From assembly GCA_022759285.1 (NCBI GenBank), contig JAEMPM010000118.1, positions 1 to 10,105 of the forward strand: 10,105 nt of DNA, in the 5' to 3' direction. The stretch is from Thermocrinis sp. (GTDB taxonomy: Bacteria; Aquificota; Aquificia; Aquificales; Aquificaceae). Shown here in pieces: positions 1-7,073 of this stretch. The position numbers were made by a program, and so were the translations under genes. Every line of letters begins with the position of its first letter. Position 1 is the first letter of the stretch. The notes below the pieces were generated by a model. The model ran no database searches and was not told where the DNA came from. It saw only the letters and a list, made by a program, of their open reading frames with translations.

Positions 1-53
1 ATAAGCCCACGGGATCCTAAGTCCCGCGCGTCTGCCAATTCCGCCACACCCGC
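1..53 (-). tRNA. tRNA-Leu (anticodon UAG), 5' part, cut by window edge
   Basis: Read on the minus strand from 53 downwards, the sequence folds as the 5' part of a tRNA. The acceptor strand GCGGGTG is at 53-47, followed by T8 and G9, then a three-pair D stem GCG/CGC around the D loop AATTGGCAGA. The anticodon stem is CGGGA/TCCCG with loop CTTAGGA (21-15). The anticodon is UAG (19-17), which reads CUN leucine codons, and a G follows at position 37. The start of a long class II variable arm (TGGGCTTAT) runs to the window edge, as expected for tRNA-Leu. The variable arm, T arm and 3' acceptor strand lie outside the window. Confidence 0.95.
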
Positions 54-65
54 TTAGGATTTAAA

Positions 66-71
66 ATTATA
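66..71 (-). promoter_or_regulatory. -10 element for the tRNA-Leu gene
   Basis: On the minus strand a perfect TATAAT occupies 71-66. Transcription would start around position 58-60, about 6 bases before the mature tRNA end at 53. No good -35 hexamer is seen at normal spacing (about 89-94 reads TAATAT). The box sits immediately in front of the start codon of the divergent gene at 74. Confidence 0.5.
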
Positions 72-73
72 AC

Positions 74-901
74 ATGCTCTTAGTTCTCATATTATTAGCC
101 TTTTTTGGCTTTTCGAGTGCCTCTGTGGTGGCAAGAGTGGGCTCAGAAGTTATAAAGAGGGATGAACTTTATGAATACTTTAACTCCTACTGGAGGGAAA
201 TACTGCATCTACCAATAGCAAGGGCAACAAAGGAAGATGTGCAAAACTTTCTGGTGGAGCTCGTCAGATCCAAGGTTATAAGGCAAGAAGCCAAAAAGAT
301 GGGTATAAGCTTAAAAGATAAGGAGGTGGAGGATTACATACAAAAGAACATAGGCTCAAAACACCTAAGCCCGATAGCTCTTTATTTCATAAGGACGGAG
401 CTTTTAGTGGACAAGATCGCAGAAAGACTCTATAAAGGTTCCGAGATTACCGAAAATCAAGTGGTAGCCTACTATTATTTGAACCTTAGGGACTTTAAGA
501 TGCCCGCTCAAGTTAGGTTAGAACGCTTTGTGGCAGATAGTTTAGAGAGTGCCAACGAACTTTACTACAGGCTATCAAGGGGAATAGAGCTTTGGGATGA
601 TATAAAAGGAGTTAAAAAGGGAAAAGCCATATGGTACTCTATACAAGCATTGCCAGATGTGTTAAGGACACAACTTAGCCCTTACGAGGTAGGAAAGGTT
701 TCAAAACCCATATACACGGAGGCGGGCTATGTAGTTTTTAGGGTGGTGGGAAGGAGAAAAGAGGGTATTCTCCCGTTAGAGGAAGCTAAACCCATGGTTA
801 GGGTCAAACTTATAAGGGAAAAAAGACAGGAGGTTTTAAAGGAATGGCTGGAGAAAACCTTAAGAAACTATCACGTGGAATTCTACTTTTCACAGCTTTA
901 G
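74..901 (+). CDS. SurA/PpiC-like periplasmic chaperone with degenerate parvulin domain
   Basis: A 275-aa exported protein of the SurA/parvulin (PpiC) family, predicted to escort outer-membrane or secreted proteins through the periplasm. Residues 1-16 form a hydrophobic signal peptide with a plausible cleavage site after Ser-Ser-Ala16, although it lacks the usual positive n-region. Residues 17-135 form a helical SurA-N-like chaperone segment starting VVARVGSEVI. Residues about 145-228 match a compact parvulin fold, recognisable by LSPYEVGKVSKPIYTEAGYV. The two active-site histidines expected in VRHIL-like and GYHIIKV-like motifs are replaced (VRLERF; GYVVFRV), so PPIase activity is doubtful. 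A basic helix closes the protein. ATG at 74 is the first possible start, because an in-frame stop lies at 62-64. There is no ribosome binding site. It overlaps the next SurA-like gene. Family call is good; the exact role is inferred. Confidence 0.8.
   Translation: MLLVLILLAFFGFSSASVVARVGSEVIKRDELYEYFNSYWREILHLPIARATKEDVQNFLVELVRSKVIRQEAKKMGISLKDKEVEDYIQKNIGSKHLSPIALYFIRTELLVDKIAERLYKGSEITENQVVAYYYLNLRDFKMPAQVRLERFVADSLESANELYYRLSRGIELWDDIKGVKKGKAIWYSIQALPDVLRTQLSPYEVGKVSKPIYTEAGYVVFRVVGRRKEGILPLEEAKPMVRVKLIREKRQEVLKEWLEKTLRNYHVEFYFSQL
828..834 (+). promoter_or_regulatory. ribosome binding site inside upstream gene
   Basis: AGGAGGT lies 9 bases before the ATG at 844, within the coding sequence of the first SurA-like gene. 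It fixes the start of the second gene at 844 and shows that the long overlap is real and not a mis-called start. Confidence 0.85.
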
Positions 902-1695
902 TAGTTTTTTCCTTTGCCCAAGGGCTGGTAGATAGGGTAGTGGCGTGTGTGAATGGAGACCCTATCCTTGAAAGCGATGTGAAACTGGGTATGCTCTTTT
1001 ACAACACCACGAACAAGAAGGAAGTGATTTCAAAGCTTGTGGATATATGGCTCATCAATCAGTTCCTTCAGGGAAAAGGCGTTGGCGTACAAGAGGAGCT
1101 TCTGGACCAAGCCCTGGTCAAAATAGCACAGGCTAACAACATGAGCCTTGAAAGACTACAAGAGGAACTTCAAAAGGAAGGACTTACACTAAGGGATCTT
1201 AAGGAGTTTTTAAGAAAAGAGCTCTTATTTAGTCAGGGCGTATATGCTGTACTTTTGAAAGAGGTAAACGTGTCTTCCTTGGAGTTGGAGTTGGAAAAGC
1301 TCAAAAGGGGAGAGGTGGAGGTAAAAAGGTTGGTGGAGGTGTTAGTGGTAGATAAAAAGGATTCAGAAAGGCTTATGAAAGCCCTTGAGAAAACCAAGGA
1401 TCCGCGGGAACTTGCCAAAGCCCTTGGGCTGGAGGTGGAGACACTTTTAGTAAAGAAAGGGGAACTGGTGGAGAGTCTTGATAAGGAAGTTTGGAACGCT
1501 AAAGTGGGAGATCTAGTCTTTGGAGAAGACAAAGAGCACATATACGTAGCTAAGGTACTGGAAGTTAAAGAAGAGTATAAAGGAAAGTCTTTGGAAGAGC
1601 TAAGAGAGGAGCTACTTCAGAAAAAGCTTGAAGAGAGAAAAAAAGAGCTTTTGCAAAACCTAAAGAAGAAGAGCTTTATAAAAATAATCGGATGA
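844..1695 (+). CDS. SurA-like periplasmic chaperone (SurA N-terminal domain)
   Basis: A 283-aa exported SurA-type protein. The N-terminus has basic residues (KK at 7-8, R11), a hydrophobic core 13-24 and a signal peptidase site after Ser-Phe-Ala25. The mature protein begins with the SurA hallmark VDRVVACVNGDPILESDV (residues 29-46). It is followed by a helical SurA-N region to about residue 140 and a short divergent parvulin-like segment (about 158-240, ending HIYVAKVLEV). A charged Lys/Glu helix and a KKSFIKIIG tail end the protein. Canonical parvulin active-site residues are not visible, so it is likely a chaperone and not an isomerase. It is roughly two thirds the length of E. coli SurA and has at most one PPIase module. 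It overlaps the preceding gene by 58 bases and the next by 4, implying translational coupling. Likely paralogue or partner of the upstream protein. Confidence 0.85.
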   Translation: MAGENLKKLSRGILLFTALVVFSFAQGLVDRVVACVNGDPILESDVKLGMLFYNTTNKKEVISKLVDIWLINQFLQGKGVGVQEELLDQALVKIAQANNMSLERLQEELQKEGLTLRDLKEFLRKELLFSQGVYAVLLKEVNVSSLELELEKLKRGEVEVKRLVEVLVVDKKDSERLMKALEKTKDPRELAKALGLEVETLLVKKGELVESLDKEVWNAKVGDLVFGEDKEHIYVAKVLEVKEEYKGKSLEELREELLQKKLEERKKELLQNLKKKSFIKIIG

Positions 1696-2120
1696 ACTGG
1701 GAGCTAATTGCCACTGGTTTTTACCTTGGAAGGTTTAGGTATGCGCCGGGGACGGTGGGAACTCTTTTGGGGGTGCCATTGGCCTACCTTTTTGGTTTTA
1801 AGTGGTGGCTGGTGCTTTTGGTAGGCGTTTTCCTTTATTTTCTTGGGGTCAAATCTGCGGAATACATGATGGAACTTACAAGAGAGGAGGACCCAGAAAG
1901 CGTGGTAATAGACGAAATAGTAGGATACTTTTCTGCCTTTTTGTTTCTTGAGCCTACTCTAAAAACGCTACTTTTGGCCTTTGTTCTTTTTAGGCTTTTA
2001 GACATTCTCAAGCCTTTCCCAATAAATCTTTTTGAGAGAATGCCCAAAGGGCATGGTGTTATGGCGGACGATCTGGTCGCAGGGTTATTAACGGGGTTTA
2101 TACTTTATCTGATAATTTAA
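1692..2120 (+). CDS. pgpA: phosphatidylglycerophosphatase A
   Basis: PgpA removes the phosphate from phosphatidylglycerophosphate to give phosphatidylglycerol, an inner-membrane step in phospholipid synthesis. The 142-aa length is a little shorter than E. coli PgpA (about 170). Family motifs are all present: the N-terminal APGTVGTL (18-25), the acidic DPESVVIDEIVG (67-78), FRLLDILKPFP (100-110) and GHGVMADDLVAG (120-131). The Asp/Glu residues in these motifs are the expected Mg-binding catalytic set. Three to four membrane helices are apparent (about 28-52, 76-104, 126-142). The start ATG overlaps the stop of the SurA-like gene as ATGA, with only a weak upstream purine run, so translation is probably coupled. 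It fits the envelope theme of the two upstream genes. Confidence 0.95.
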   Translation: MNWELIATGFYLGRFRYAPGTVGTLLGVPLAYLFGFKWWLVLLVGVFLYFLGVKSAEYMMELTREEDPESVVIDEIVGYFSAFLFLEPTLKTLLLAFVLFRLLDILKPFPINLFERMPKGHGVMADDLVAGLLTGFILYLII

Positions 2121-2134
2121 GGAGGAAAGAAGTG
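2121..2134 (+). promoter_or_regulatory. strong ribosome binding site with GTG start
   Basis: GGAGG at 2121-2125 follows the pgpA stop codon directly and stands 6 bases before a GTG at 2132. It is the only good start signal ahead of the cyclase gene. However, the GTG is in a different frame from the long reading frame that starts at TTG 2217, so it points to a frame disruption in between. Confidence 0.75.
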
Positions 2135-2216
2135 TTTTCCTCTCAAGAACAAGAAAAAGAAAGGTTACCTTCAGAATCTGCTGGACAATAGAAAGGATTT
2201 TAAAACGCTTGAAAAA
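2132..2216 (+). other. probable N-terminal coding segment of the cyclase, interrupted by a +1 frame change
   Basis: From GTG 2132 the frame encodes MFSSQEQEKE and then runs to a TAG at 2189-2191 (19 codons). The cyclase frame is itself open all the way back to the pgpA stop and reads GYLQNLLDNRKDFKTLEK from 2163 directly into the annotated protein. That stretch is amphipathic and looks coding, but contains no ATG, GTG or TTG before 2217. Dropping one A from the AAAAA run at 2154-2158 joins the two frames and gives a protein 28 residues longer with an excellent start. Alternatives are a separate short leader peptide followed by a poor TTG start, or programmed frameshifting. Confidence 0.55.
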
Positions 2217-3827
2217 TTGCTTAAAATTCTTAAGCCTATGGGGGAGTTAGCCTTTGAGAGGCAGTCGTTGGACATTCTTCCTTTCTCCGCTTTCCTGATA
2301 GACAAAAACTATCGAGTGGTTTTTATGAACAAACGCGCAAAGGAACTTTATCCTCAAGGCTATCAGACTTGCTACCAGCTAATTTATTCCTTTTCTGAAC
2401 CTTGCCACCTTCATAAAGACTATCCTTGTCCCATAAAGGAGATGACAGAAAGAGGTCTAAAAGAATATTCTGTCGTTCACAAACACAACACCGAGAAGGG
2501 AGAAGAATACTGTTTGGTAAAGACAGTTTATATGCCCGAGCATGACCTCTTTTTGGAGCTATACATCCCCTTGAAGGAGTTAATGTCCGCTTTCGATACT
2601 GCCCGGCTAAAACCAGAGCTTTTGATAAATTCAGGTCCCCTTGCTTTCTTTTTGTGGGAAAACAAAGAGGGTTGGCCCGTCAAGAATGCTTCCAGAAGTG
2701 TTTATGATCTCACAGGATATACAGTGGATGAGTTTTTAGACGGTGAGATAAACTACGCATCCCTTATTCATCCGGAGGATTTAGAAAGGGTCTCCCAAGA
2801 GGTAGCAACCTACACAAACGCTAACAAGGATTTTTGGACCCATCAGCCCTACCGGATCGTGACAAAAGATGGAAAGGTAAGATGGGTGTTTGACCATACG
2901 GTAAGCATCAAAGACAACAAAGGCAACATAGTTGGCTATTACGGCTATGTGATGGATATATCCGAGTTTTATGAAAAGGAAGAGCTCTTTAGGCTCCTCG
3001 CGGAGAACAATACAAATGGTGTGATCCTGTATGACTTCCAGGAGGACAAGATTGTTTATGCTAACAAAGTTTTTCTTAGAACGCTCAAATACCAAGAGGA
3101 AGAGGTTATAGGGAAAAGTGCATTTGCTTTTGTGAACTCAAAAGATTTAGAAAGAGCAAAAAGGATAATAAAAAAAAGAACAGTAGACCCCAGGAAATCT
3201 TTGGAATCCATTTTGAGGTTCACGACAAAAACAGGAAAAGTTAAATGGTTCAAGCTCGCGGGGCATGTGGTAATATACAGAAACAAAGAACATTTGCTTG
3301 TTACCCTCGTGGACATAACAATGGAAAAGAAAAGGGAGAAGAGACTCTTTTATTTGGCAATTACCGACAAACTTACAAAACTTCTGAACAGACATGCAGG
3401 CATTAAAATGTTTGAAAACTTGCTCTATCAAGCCCAAAGGTATGGGGTTCCCTTCTCTCTTCTCATGCTTGACATGGACAACTTCAAAAAGATCAACGAT
3501 GAGCTTGGGCACTTGGCAGGGGACCTTGCTCTGCGCGAAGTAGCAAAAGCCATAAAGAAAAGCATAAGAAAGAGCGACATAGCCATAAGGTGGGGCGGTG
3601 AGGAATTTTTGCTCCTCCTACCACATACTGCGGATCCTCTTCCTATCGGAGAAAAGCTAAGAAAGCTAATAAACGCTATAAGTATGGACGGATACGGTCC
3701 CCTGAGCGTTTCCATAGGTGCCACTACTTACCGGGAGGGTGATACCATAGACAGTATGATCCAAAGGGCGGACAGCGCCCTCTATTCTGCGAAAAGTAAA
3801 GGTAAAAACAGGGTTGAACTAGCTTGA
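2217..3827 (+). CDS. PAS-PAS-PAS-GGDEF diguanylate cyclase
   Basis: Makes the second messenger c-di-GMP from two GTP under control of sensory PAS domains; no membrane segment is seen, so it is probably cytosolic. From the TTG at 2217, PAS-like domain 1 spans about residues 18-125 and carries a Cys/His cluster (C52, C63, H64, H66, C71). PAS 2 is about 135-252 with a typical PAC tail (GKVRWVFDHTV...GYYGYVMDISE). PAS 3 is about 258-372. The GGDEF domain is about 378-536, with an intact RWGGEEF catalytic loop (G460-F464), metal site LMLDMDNFKKIND, and an RxxD inhibitory I-site (R451-D454) five residues before GGEEF. Catalysis with product feedback is therefore expected. There is no EAL domain. 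TTG 2217 has no ribosome binding site; the true start is probably GTG 2132 across a frame disruption. The signal sensed is unknown. Confidence 0.9.
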   Translation: MLKILKPMGELAFERQSLDILPFSAFLIDKNYRVVFMNKRAKELYPQGYQTCYQLIYSFSEPCHLHKDYPCPIKEMTERGLKEYSVVHKHNTEKGEEYCLVKTVYMPEHDLFLELYIPLKELMSAFDTARLKPELLINSGPLAFFLWENKEGWPVKNASRSVYDLTGYTVDEFLDGEINYASLIHPEDLERVSQEVATYTNANKDFWTHQPYRIVTKDGKVRWVFDHTVSIKDNKGNIVGYYGYVMDISEFYEKEELFRLLAENNTNGVILYDFQEDKIVYANKVFLRTLKYQEEEVIGKSAFAFVNSKDLERAKRIIKKRTVDPRKSLESILRFTTKTGKVKWFKLAGHVVIYRNKEHLLVTLVDITMEKKREKRLFYLAITDKLTKLLNRHAGIKMFENLLYQAQRYGVPFSLLMLDMDNFKKINDELGHLAGDLALREVAKAIKKSIRKSDIAIRWGGEEFLLLLPHTADPLPIGEKLRKLINAISMDGYGPLSVSIGATTYREGDTIDSMIQRADSALYSAKSKGKNRVELA

Positions 3828-3851
3828 AAAGTATAAGGGTAGGGCTATTTT
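3824..3851 (+). promoter_or_regulatory. candidate sigma-70-type promoter for ftsH
   Basis: TTGAAA at 3824-3829 (overlapping the stop of the cyclase gene) and TATTTT at 3846-3851 are separated by 16 bases. Transcription would start close to the ftsH ATG at 3860. The gap has no ribosome binding site next to the ATG, consistent with a leaderless or very short leader. Pattern match only. Confidence 0.35.
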
Positions 3852-3859
3852 AATCTCTT

Positions 3860-5734
3860 ATGCAGTGGGTGAAAAACATTTTCATATGGATCCTTATCAT
3901 TGGTTTTATGATCCTCGCCTTTAATGTGTTTAACGGTTCAGAAAGAGACACGGGCGTAAGGACATCAATAAACACCATTCTTGAACTGGCAAAGGAAGGC
4001 AAGCTAAAGGAGGTAAAGATAAGGGATAACATCCTTGTGGGTATAACCGCTGATGGACAAAAGATAGAAACGGGATTGCCACCGGGAACAGACATAGTTA
4101 GCCAGCTCATAGAGAAGGGCGTTAGGGTAGAGGTAGTAGTTCAGGAGCATGGCGGATGGTGGCTAACCTTTTTAGTTTCTTGGCTACCCATACTGCTCTT
4201 TATTGGTATATGGATCTACATGATGAGACAAGTTAGCGGTGGGGGTGGAGGTGGCGCAAGGGGTGCTTTCAGCTTTGGCAAAAGCAGGGCAAAGGTCTAT
4301 ATTGACGAAAAGCCAAAGGTAACCCTTAACGATGTAGCAGGGATGGACGAGGTAAAGGAAGAAGTAAAGGAGATTATAGAGTATCTGAAGGACCCCATAA
4401 GGTTTCAAAAGTTGGGCGGAAGACCTCCGAAGGGGGTTCTGCTCTATGGTGAGCCGGGGGTAGGAAAGACCCTTTTGGCAAAAGCAATAGCAGGAGAAGC
4501 CAACGTACCCTTTATATCAGTCTCTGGCTCTGACTTTGTGGAAATGTTTGTGGGTGTTGGTGCGGCAAGGGTGCGAGACCTTTTTGAAACCGCAAAAAAA
4601 CATGCTCCCTGCATCATCTTCATAGACGAAATAGACGCAGTTGGAAGGTCAAGGAGTGCCTTTAACTTGGGAGGAGGACACGATGAAAGAGAACAAACCT
4701 TAAACCAGCTTTTGGTGGAAATGGACGGCTTTGACACCTCCGAGGGCATAATAGTCATCGCCGCTACCAACAGGCCGGATATACTGGATCCAGCTCTACT
4801 CAGACCCGGAAGGTTTGACAGGCAAATTTATATTCCAAAGCCCGATATTCGTGGAAGGTACGAAATACTCAAAGTGCATGCTAGGAACAAAAAGCTTGCA
4901 CCTAACGTAGATCTAGAAATTGTGGCAAGGGCAACGCCCGGTTTCACCGGCGCAGATCTTGAGAACATCCTCAACGAAGCAGCACTTCTAGCTGCAAGGA
5001 AGGGGAAAGAATACATAGAGATGGAAGACATAGAGGAAGCCATAGACCGGGTTACCATGGGCTTGGAGCGTAAGGGTATGGTCATATCTCCCAAGGAGAA
5101 AGAGAAGATAGCCTACCACGAGGCAGGGCATGCCATAATGAGTTTGATGGTGCCAGGCTCCGATGCCCTCCACAAGGTTTCCATCATACCGAGGGGCATG
5201 GCTTTGGGTGTTACCCAACAGTTACCCATTGACGACAAGCATATGTACGACAGACAGGATCTAATGGGCAGGCTTATCGTCCTTTTTGGTGGGCGGGCGG
5301 CAGAAGAAGTTTTTTATGGTAAAGAGGGTATAACCACAGGTGCGGAGAACGACCTGCAAAGAGCAACGGAACTTGCCTACAGGATGGTTTCTATGTGGGG
5401 AATGAGCGAAAAGGTGGGTCCCGTAGCAGTAAGGCGTGTGGTTAATCCATTTTTGGGTGGTATGACCACCTCTATAGACATAAGCGAGGAAATGAGAAAG
5501 GATATAGATGAAGAGGTCAAAAGAATCTTGACAGAAGCTTACGAGACTGCCAAGGCTATCATAGAAACTTATAAAGAGCCTTTGAGGGCTGTGGTTAAAA
5601 AGCTCCTTGAAAAAGAAACGATTTCGTGTGAGGAGTTTGTAGAAGTACTTAAACTCTACGGTGTCGAAGTAAAGAACGAATGCAAGAAAGAGGAATTTAA
5701 GAAGGAACCTGCCAAAGAGGAGGTTAAAGTTTAA
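3860..5734 (+). CDS. ftsH: ATP-dependent zinc metalloprotease FtsH
   Basis: Membrane-anchored AAA+ protease that extracts and degrades misassembled membrane proteins and some soluble regulators; works as a hexamer in the inner membrane. The 624-aa length is normal. Order: TM1 (about 5-24), periplasmic domain (25-99), TM2 (100-122), a glycine-rich linker (about 126-134), and the AAA domain with Walker A GEPGVGKT (197-204), pore loop MFVGVG (F230) and Walker B IIFIDEID (D256, E257). The second region of homology [20 protein letters not shown] comes next. The zinc protease motif is HEAGH (420-424), with the third ligand D498 in [11 protein letters not shown]. The Lys/Glu-rich tail ends KEEVKV. 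All catalytic residues are intact. It follows the cyclase by 32 bases and ATG 3860 has no clear ribosome binding site. It closely resembles Aquifex FtsH as I recall it. Confidence 0.98.
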   Translation: MQWVKNIFIWILIIGFMILAFNVFNGSERDTGVRTSINTILELAKEGKLKEVKIRDNILVGITADGQKIETGLPPGTDIVSQLIEKGVRVEVVVQEHGGWWLTFLVSWLPILLFIGIWIYMMRQVSGGGGGGARGAFSFGKSRAKVYIDEKPKVTLNDVAGMDEVKEEVKEIIEYLKDPIRFQKLGGRPPKGVLLYGEPGVGKTLLAKAIAGEANVPFISVSGSDFVEMFVGVGAARVRDLFETAKKHAPCIIFIDEIDAVGRSRSAFNLGGGHDEREQTLNQLLVEMDGFDTSEGIIVIAATNRPDILDPALLRPGRFDRQIYIPKPDIRGRYEILKVHARNKKLAPNVDLEIVARATPGFTGADLENILNEAALLAARKGKEYIEMEDIEEAIDRVTMGLERKGMVISPKEKEKIAYHEAGHAIMSLMVPGSDALHKVSIIPRGMALGVTQQLPIDDKHMYDRQDLMGRLIVLFGGRAAEEVFYGKEGITTGAENDLQRATELAYRMVSMWGMSEKVGPVAVRRVVNPFLGGMTTSIDISEEMRKDIDEEVKRILTEAYETAKAIIETYKEPLRAVVKKLLEKETISCEEFVEVLKLYGVEVKNECKKEEFKKEPAKEEVKV

Positions 5735-5742
5735 AATTAAAC

Positions 5743-5750
5743 AAGGAGGT
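5743..5750 (+). promoter_or_regulatory. consensus ribosome binding site of leuC
   Basis: AAGGAGGT, a full Shine-Dalgarno match, ends 6 bases before ATG 5757. It chooses that start over the in-frame ATG at 5763 and predicts strong translation, in contrast to the neighbouring ftsH and cysS genes. Confidence 0.9.
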
Positions 5751-5756
5751 AAAAAG

Positions 5757-7046
5757 ATGGGAATGACGATAACTGAAAAGATCATTGCAGACCATGCTGG
5801 CAAGAAGGAAGTAAAGCCGGGGGATTTAGTAACCGTAAAGATAGACCTGGCAATGGCAAACGATGTAACAGCACCGTTGGCTATAAAGATCCTTGAAAAA
5901 TACAACATAGACAAGGTCTTCGACCCAGAAAAAATTGCCTTGGTCCTTTCTCACTTTGTGCCCGCCAAGGATATAAAGTCCGCCGAGCAGGCAAAGATAG
6001 TCAGAGACTTTGCTAAAAAGCACAATATAAAGTGGTTCTTCCAGGAAGGAGAGGGTATAGAACATACGATCTTACCAGAAGAAGGCATAGTGGTTCCCGG
6101 CGACCTGGTGGTGGGTGCTGACTCTCACACATGCACCTACGGTGCCCTTGGAGCTTTCTCTACCGGTATGGGTTCCACCGACATAGCCTACGCCATGGCA
6201 ACAGGAGAAACCTGGCTAAGAGTTCCCCACTCCATGAAGTTCATCTTCTACGGAAAGCCTTCCCCATGGGTAATGGGCAAAGACCTGATTTTGCATACCA
6301 TAGGGCAAATTGGCGTAGATGGAGCCCTCTACAAAGCTATGGAGTTTGAAGGAGAAGCTATAAGACACCTTTCTATGGATCAGCGTTTTACAATCACCAA
6401 CATGGCAGTGGAGGCGGGGGCAAAGAACGGCATAATTGCACCCGATGAAAAGACCATAGAGTATGTATCCCAGAGGGCAAAAAAACCTTGGAAGATCTAT
6501 CATAGCGACCCAGATGCAGAGTATTCCGAAATTTACGAGTGGGATGCAGGCAAGTTGGAACCTTTGGTAGCATGGCCCTATCTACCCTCCAATGTTCATC
6601 CGGTAAGTGAATCCACTCACATAAGCATAGACCAAGCCTTCATAGGCTCCTGTACCAACGGAAGGATAGAGGACCTTCGGATCGCTGCAAAAATATTGAA
6701 GGGAAGAAAGGTACACCCCTATGTTAGGTGTATAGTGATCCCAGCTTCTAAGAAAGTTTATATGCAGGCTCTGAAAGAAGGTCTTATTGACATATTCTTA
6801 GAGGCTGGGTGCGTGGTTTCTGTCTCCACCTGTGGTCCATGTCTTGGTGGTCATATGGGCGTTCTGGCAGAAGGGGAAAGGTGCATATCTACTTCCAACA
6901 GAAACTTTCCTGGAAGGATGGGACATCCAAAGAGCGAAGCCTACTTGGCAAACCCTGCGGTAGTTGCAGCGAGCGCAGTGTTGGGTAGAATCGCCCATCC
7001 CGAAGAAGTCGTAAGCTTAAAGGAGATAGAGGAAGCCTTAGTATGA
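5757..7046 (+). CDS. leuC: 3-isopropylmalate dehydratase large subunit (aconitase family)
   Basis: Large subunit of isopropylmalate isomerase, which converts 2-isopropylmalate to 3-isopropylmalate in leucine synthesis using a [4Fe-4S] cluster; it needs a separate small subunit (LeuD), which is not in this window. The three cluster cysteines are visible: C299 in GSCTNGR, and C359 and C362 in CGPCLGGH. Other aconitase-family signatures are the early GADSHTCTYGALGAFSTGMGS, the acidic/His segment DLAMANDVTAP, and SNRNFPGRMGH near the C-terminus. At 429 aa it belongs to the shorter class of LeuC shared by Aquifex, Thermotoga and archaea, which also contains homoaconitases. Substrate choice depends largely on the small subunit, so leucine synthesis is the most likely role but not proved. 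It starts 22 bases after ftsH with a consensus ribosome binding site. Confidence 0.92.
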   Translation: MGMTITEKIIADHAGKKEVKPGDLVTVKIDLAMANDVTAPLAIKILEKYNIDKVFDPEKIALVLSHFVPAKDIKSAEQAKIVRDFAKKHNIKWFFQEGEGIEHTILPEEGIVVPGDLVVGADSHTCTYGALGAFSTGMGSTDIAYAMATGETWLRVPHSMKFIFYGKPSPWVMGKDLILHTIGQIGVDGALYKAMEFEGEAIRHLSMDQRFTITNMAVEAGAKNGIIAPDEKTIEYVSQRAKKPWKIYHSDPDAEYSEIYEWDAGKLEPLVAWPYLPSNVHPVSESTHISIDQAFIGSCTNGRIEDLRIAAKILKGRKVHPYVRCIVIPASKKVYMQALKEGLIDIFLEAGCVVSVSTCGPCLGGHMGVLAEGERCISTSNRNFPGRMGHPKSEAYLANPAVVAASAVLGRIAHPEEVVSLKEIEEALV

Positions 7047-7057
7047 TACCCTATTCT

Positions 7058-7065
7058 GATAAAAT
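7058..7065 (+). promoter_or_regulatory. weak candidate -10 box before cysS
   Basis: GATAAAAT stands 8 bases before the cysS ATG in the 27-base gap after leuC. No good -35 hexamer is seen at the right distance. Its position would place the transcription start at or near the ATG. Low confidence; the A/T richness may be chance. Confidence 0.2.
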
Positions 7066-7073
7066 TTTTACCG

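Noticed and set aside
1233..1541. Antisense open frame of 102 codons rich in Ser and Thr
   Set aside because: Ser/Thr/Phe/Leu richness is what the reverse complement of Lys/Glu-rich sense codons gives; it lies wholly within the second SurA-like gene.
4238..4264. G-rich tract that might form a quadruplex
   Set aside because: It simply encodes the glycine-rich linker after TM2 of FtsH; the G runs are mostly only two long.
5261..5914. Long antisense open frame (217 codons) across the ftsH-leuC junction
   Set aside because: It is opposite two certain genes, has no ribosome binding site or recognisable motif, and its composition looks like a mirror of the sense codons.
6131..6349. 72-codon plus-strand open frame inside leuC
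   Set aside because: It lies in another frame of a certain gene, with no start signal and no recognisable protein character.
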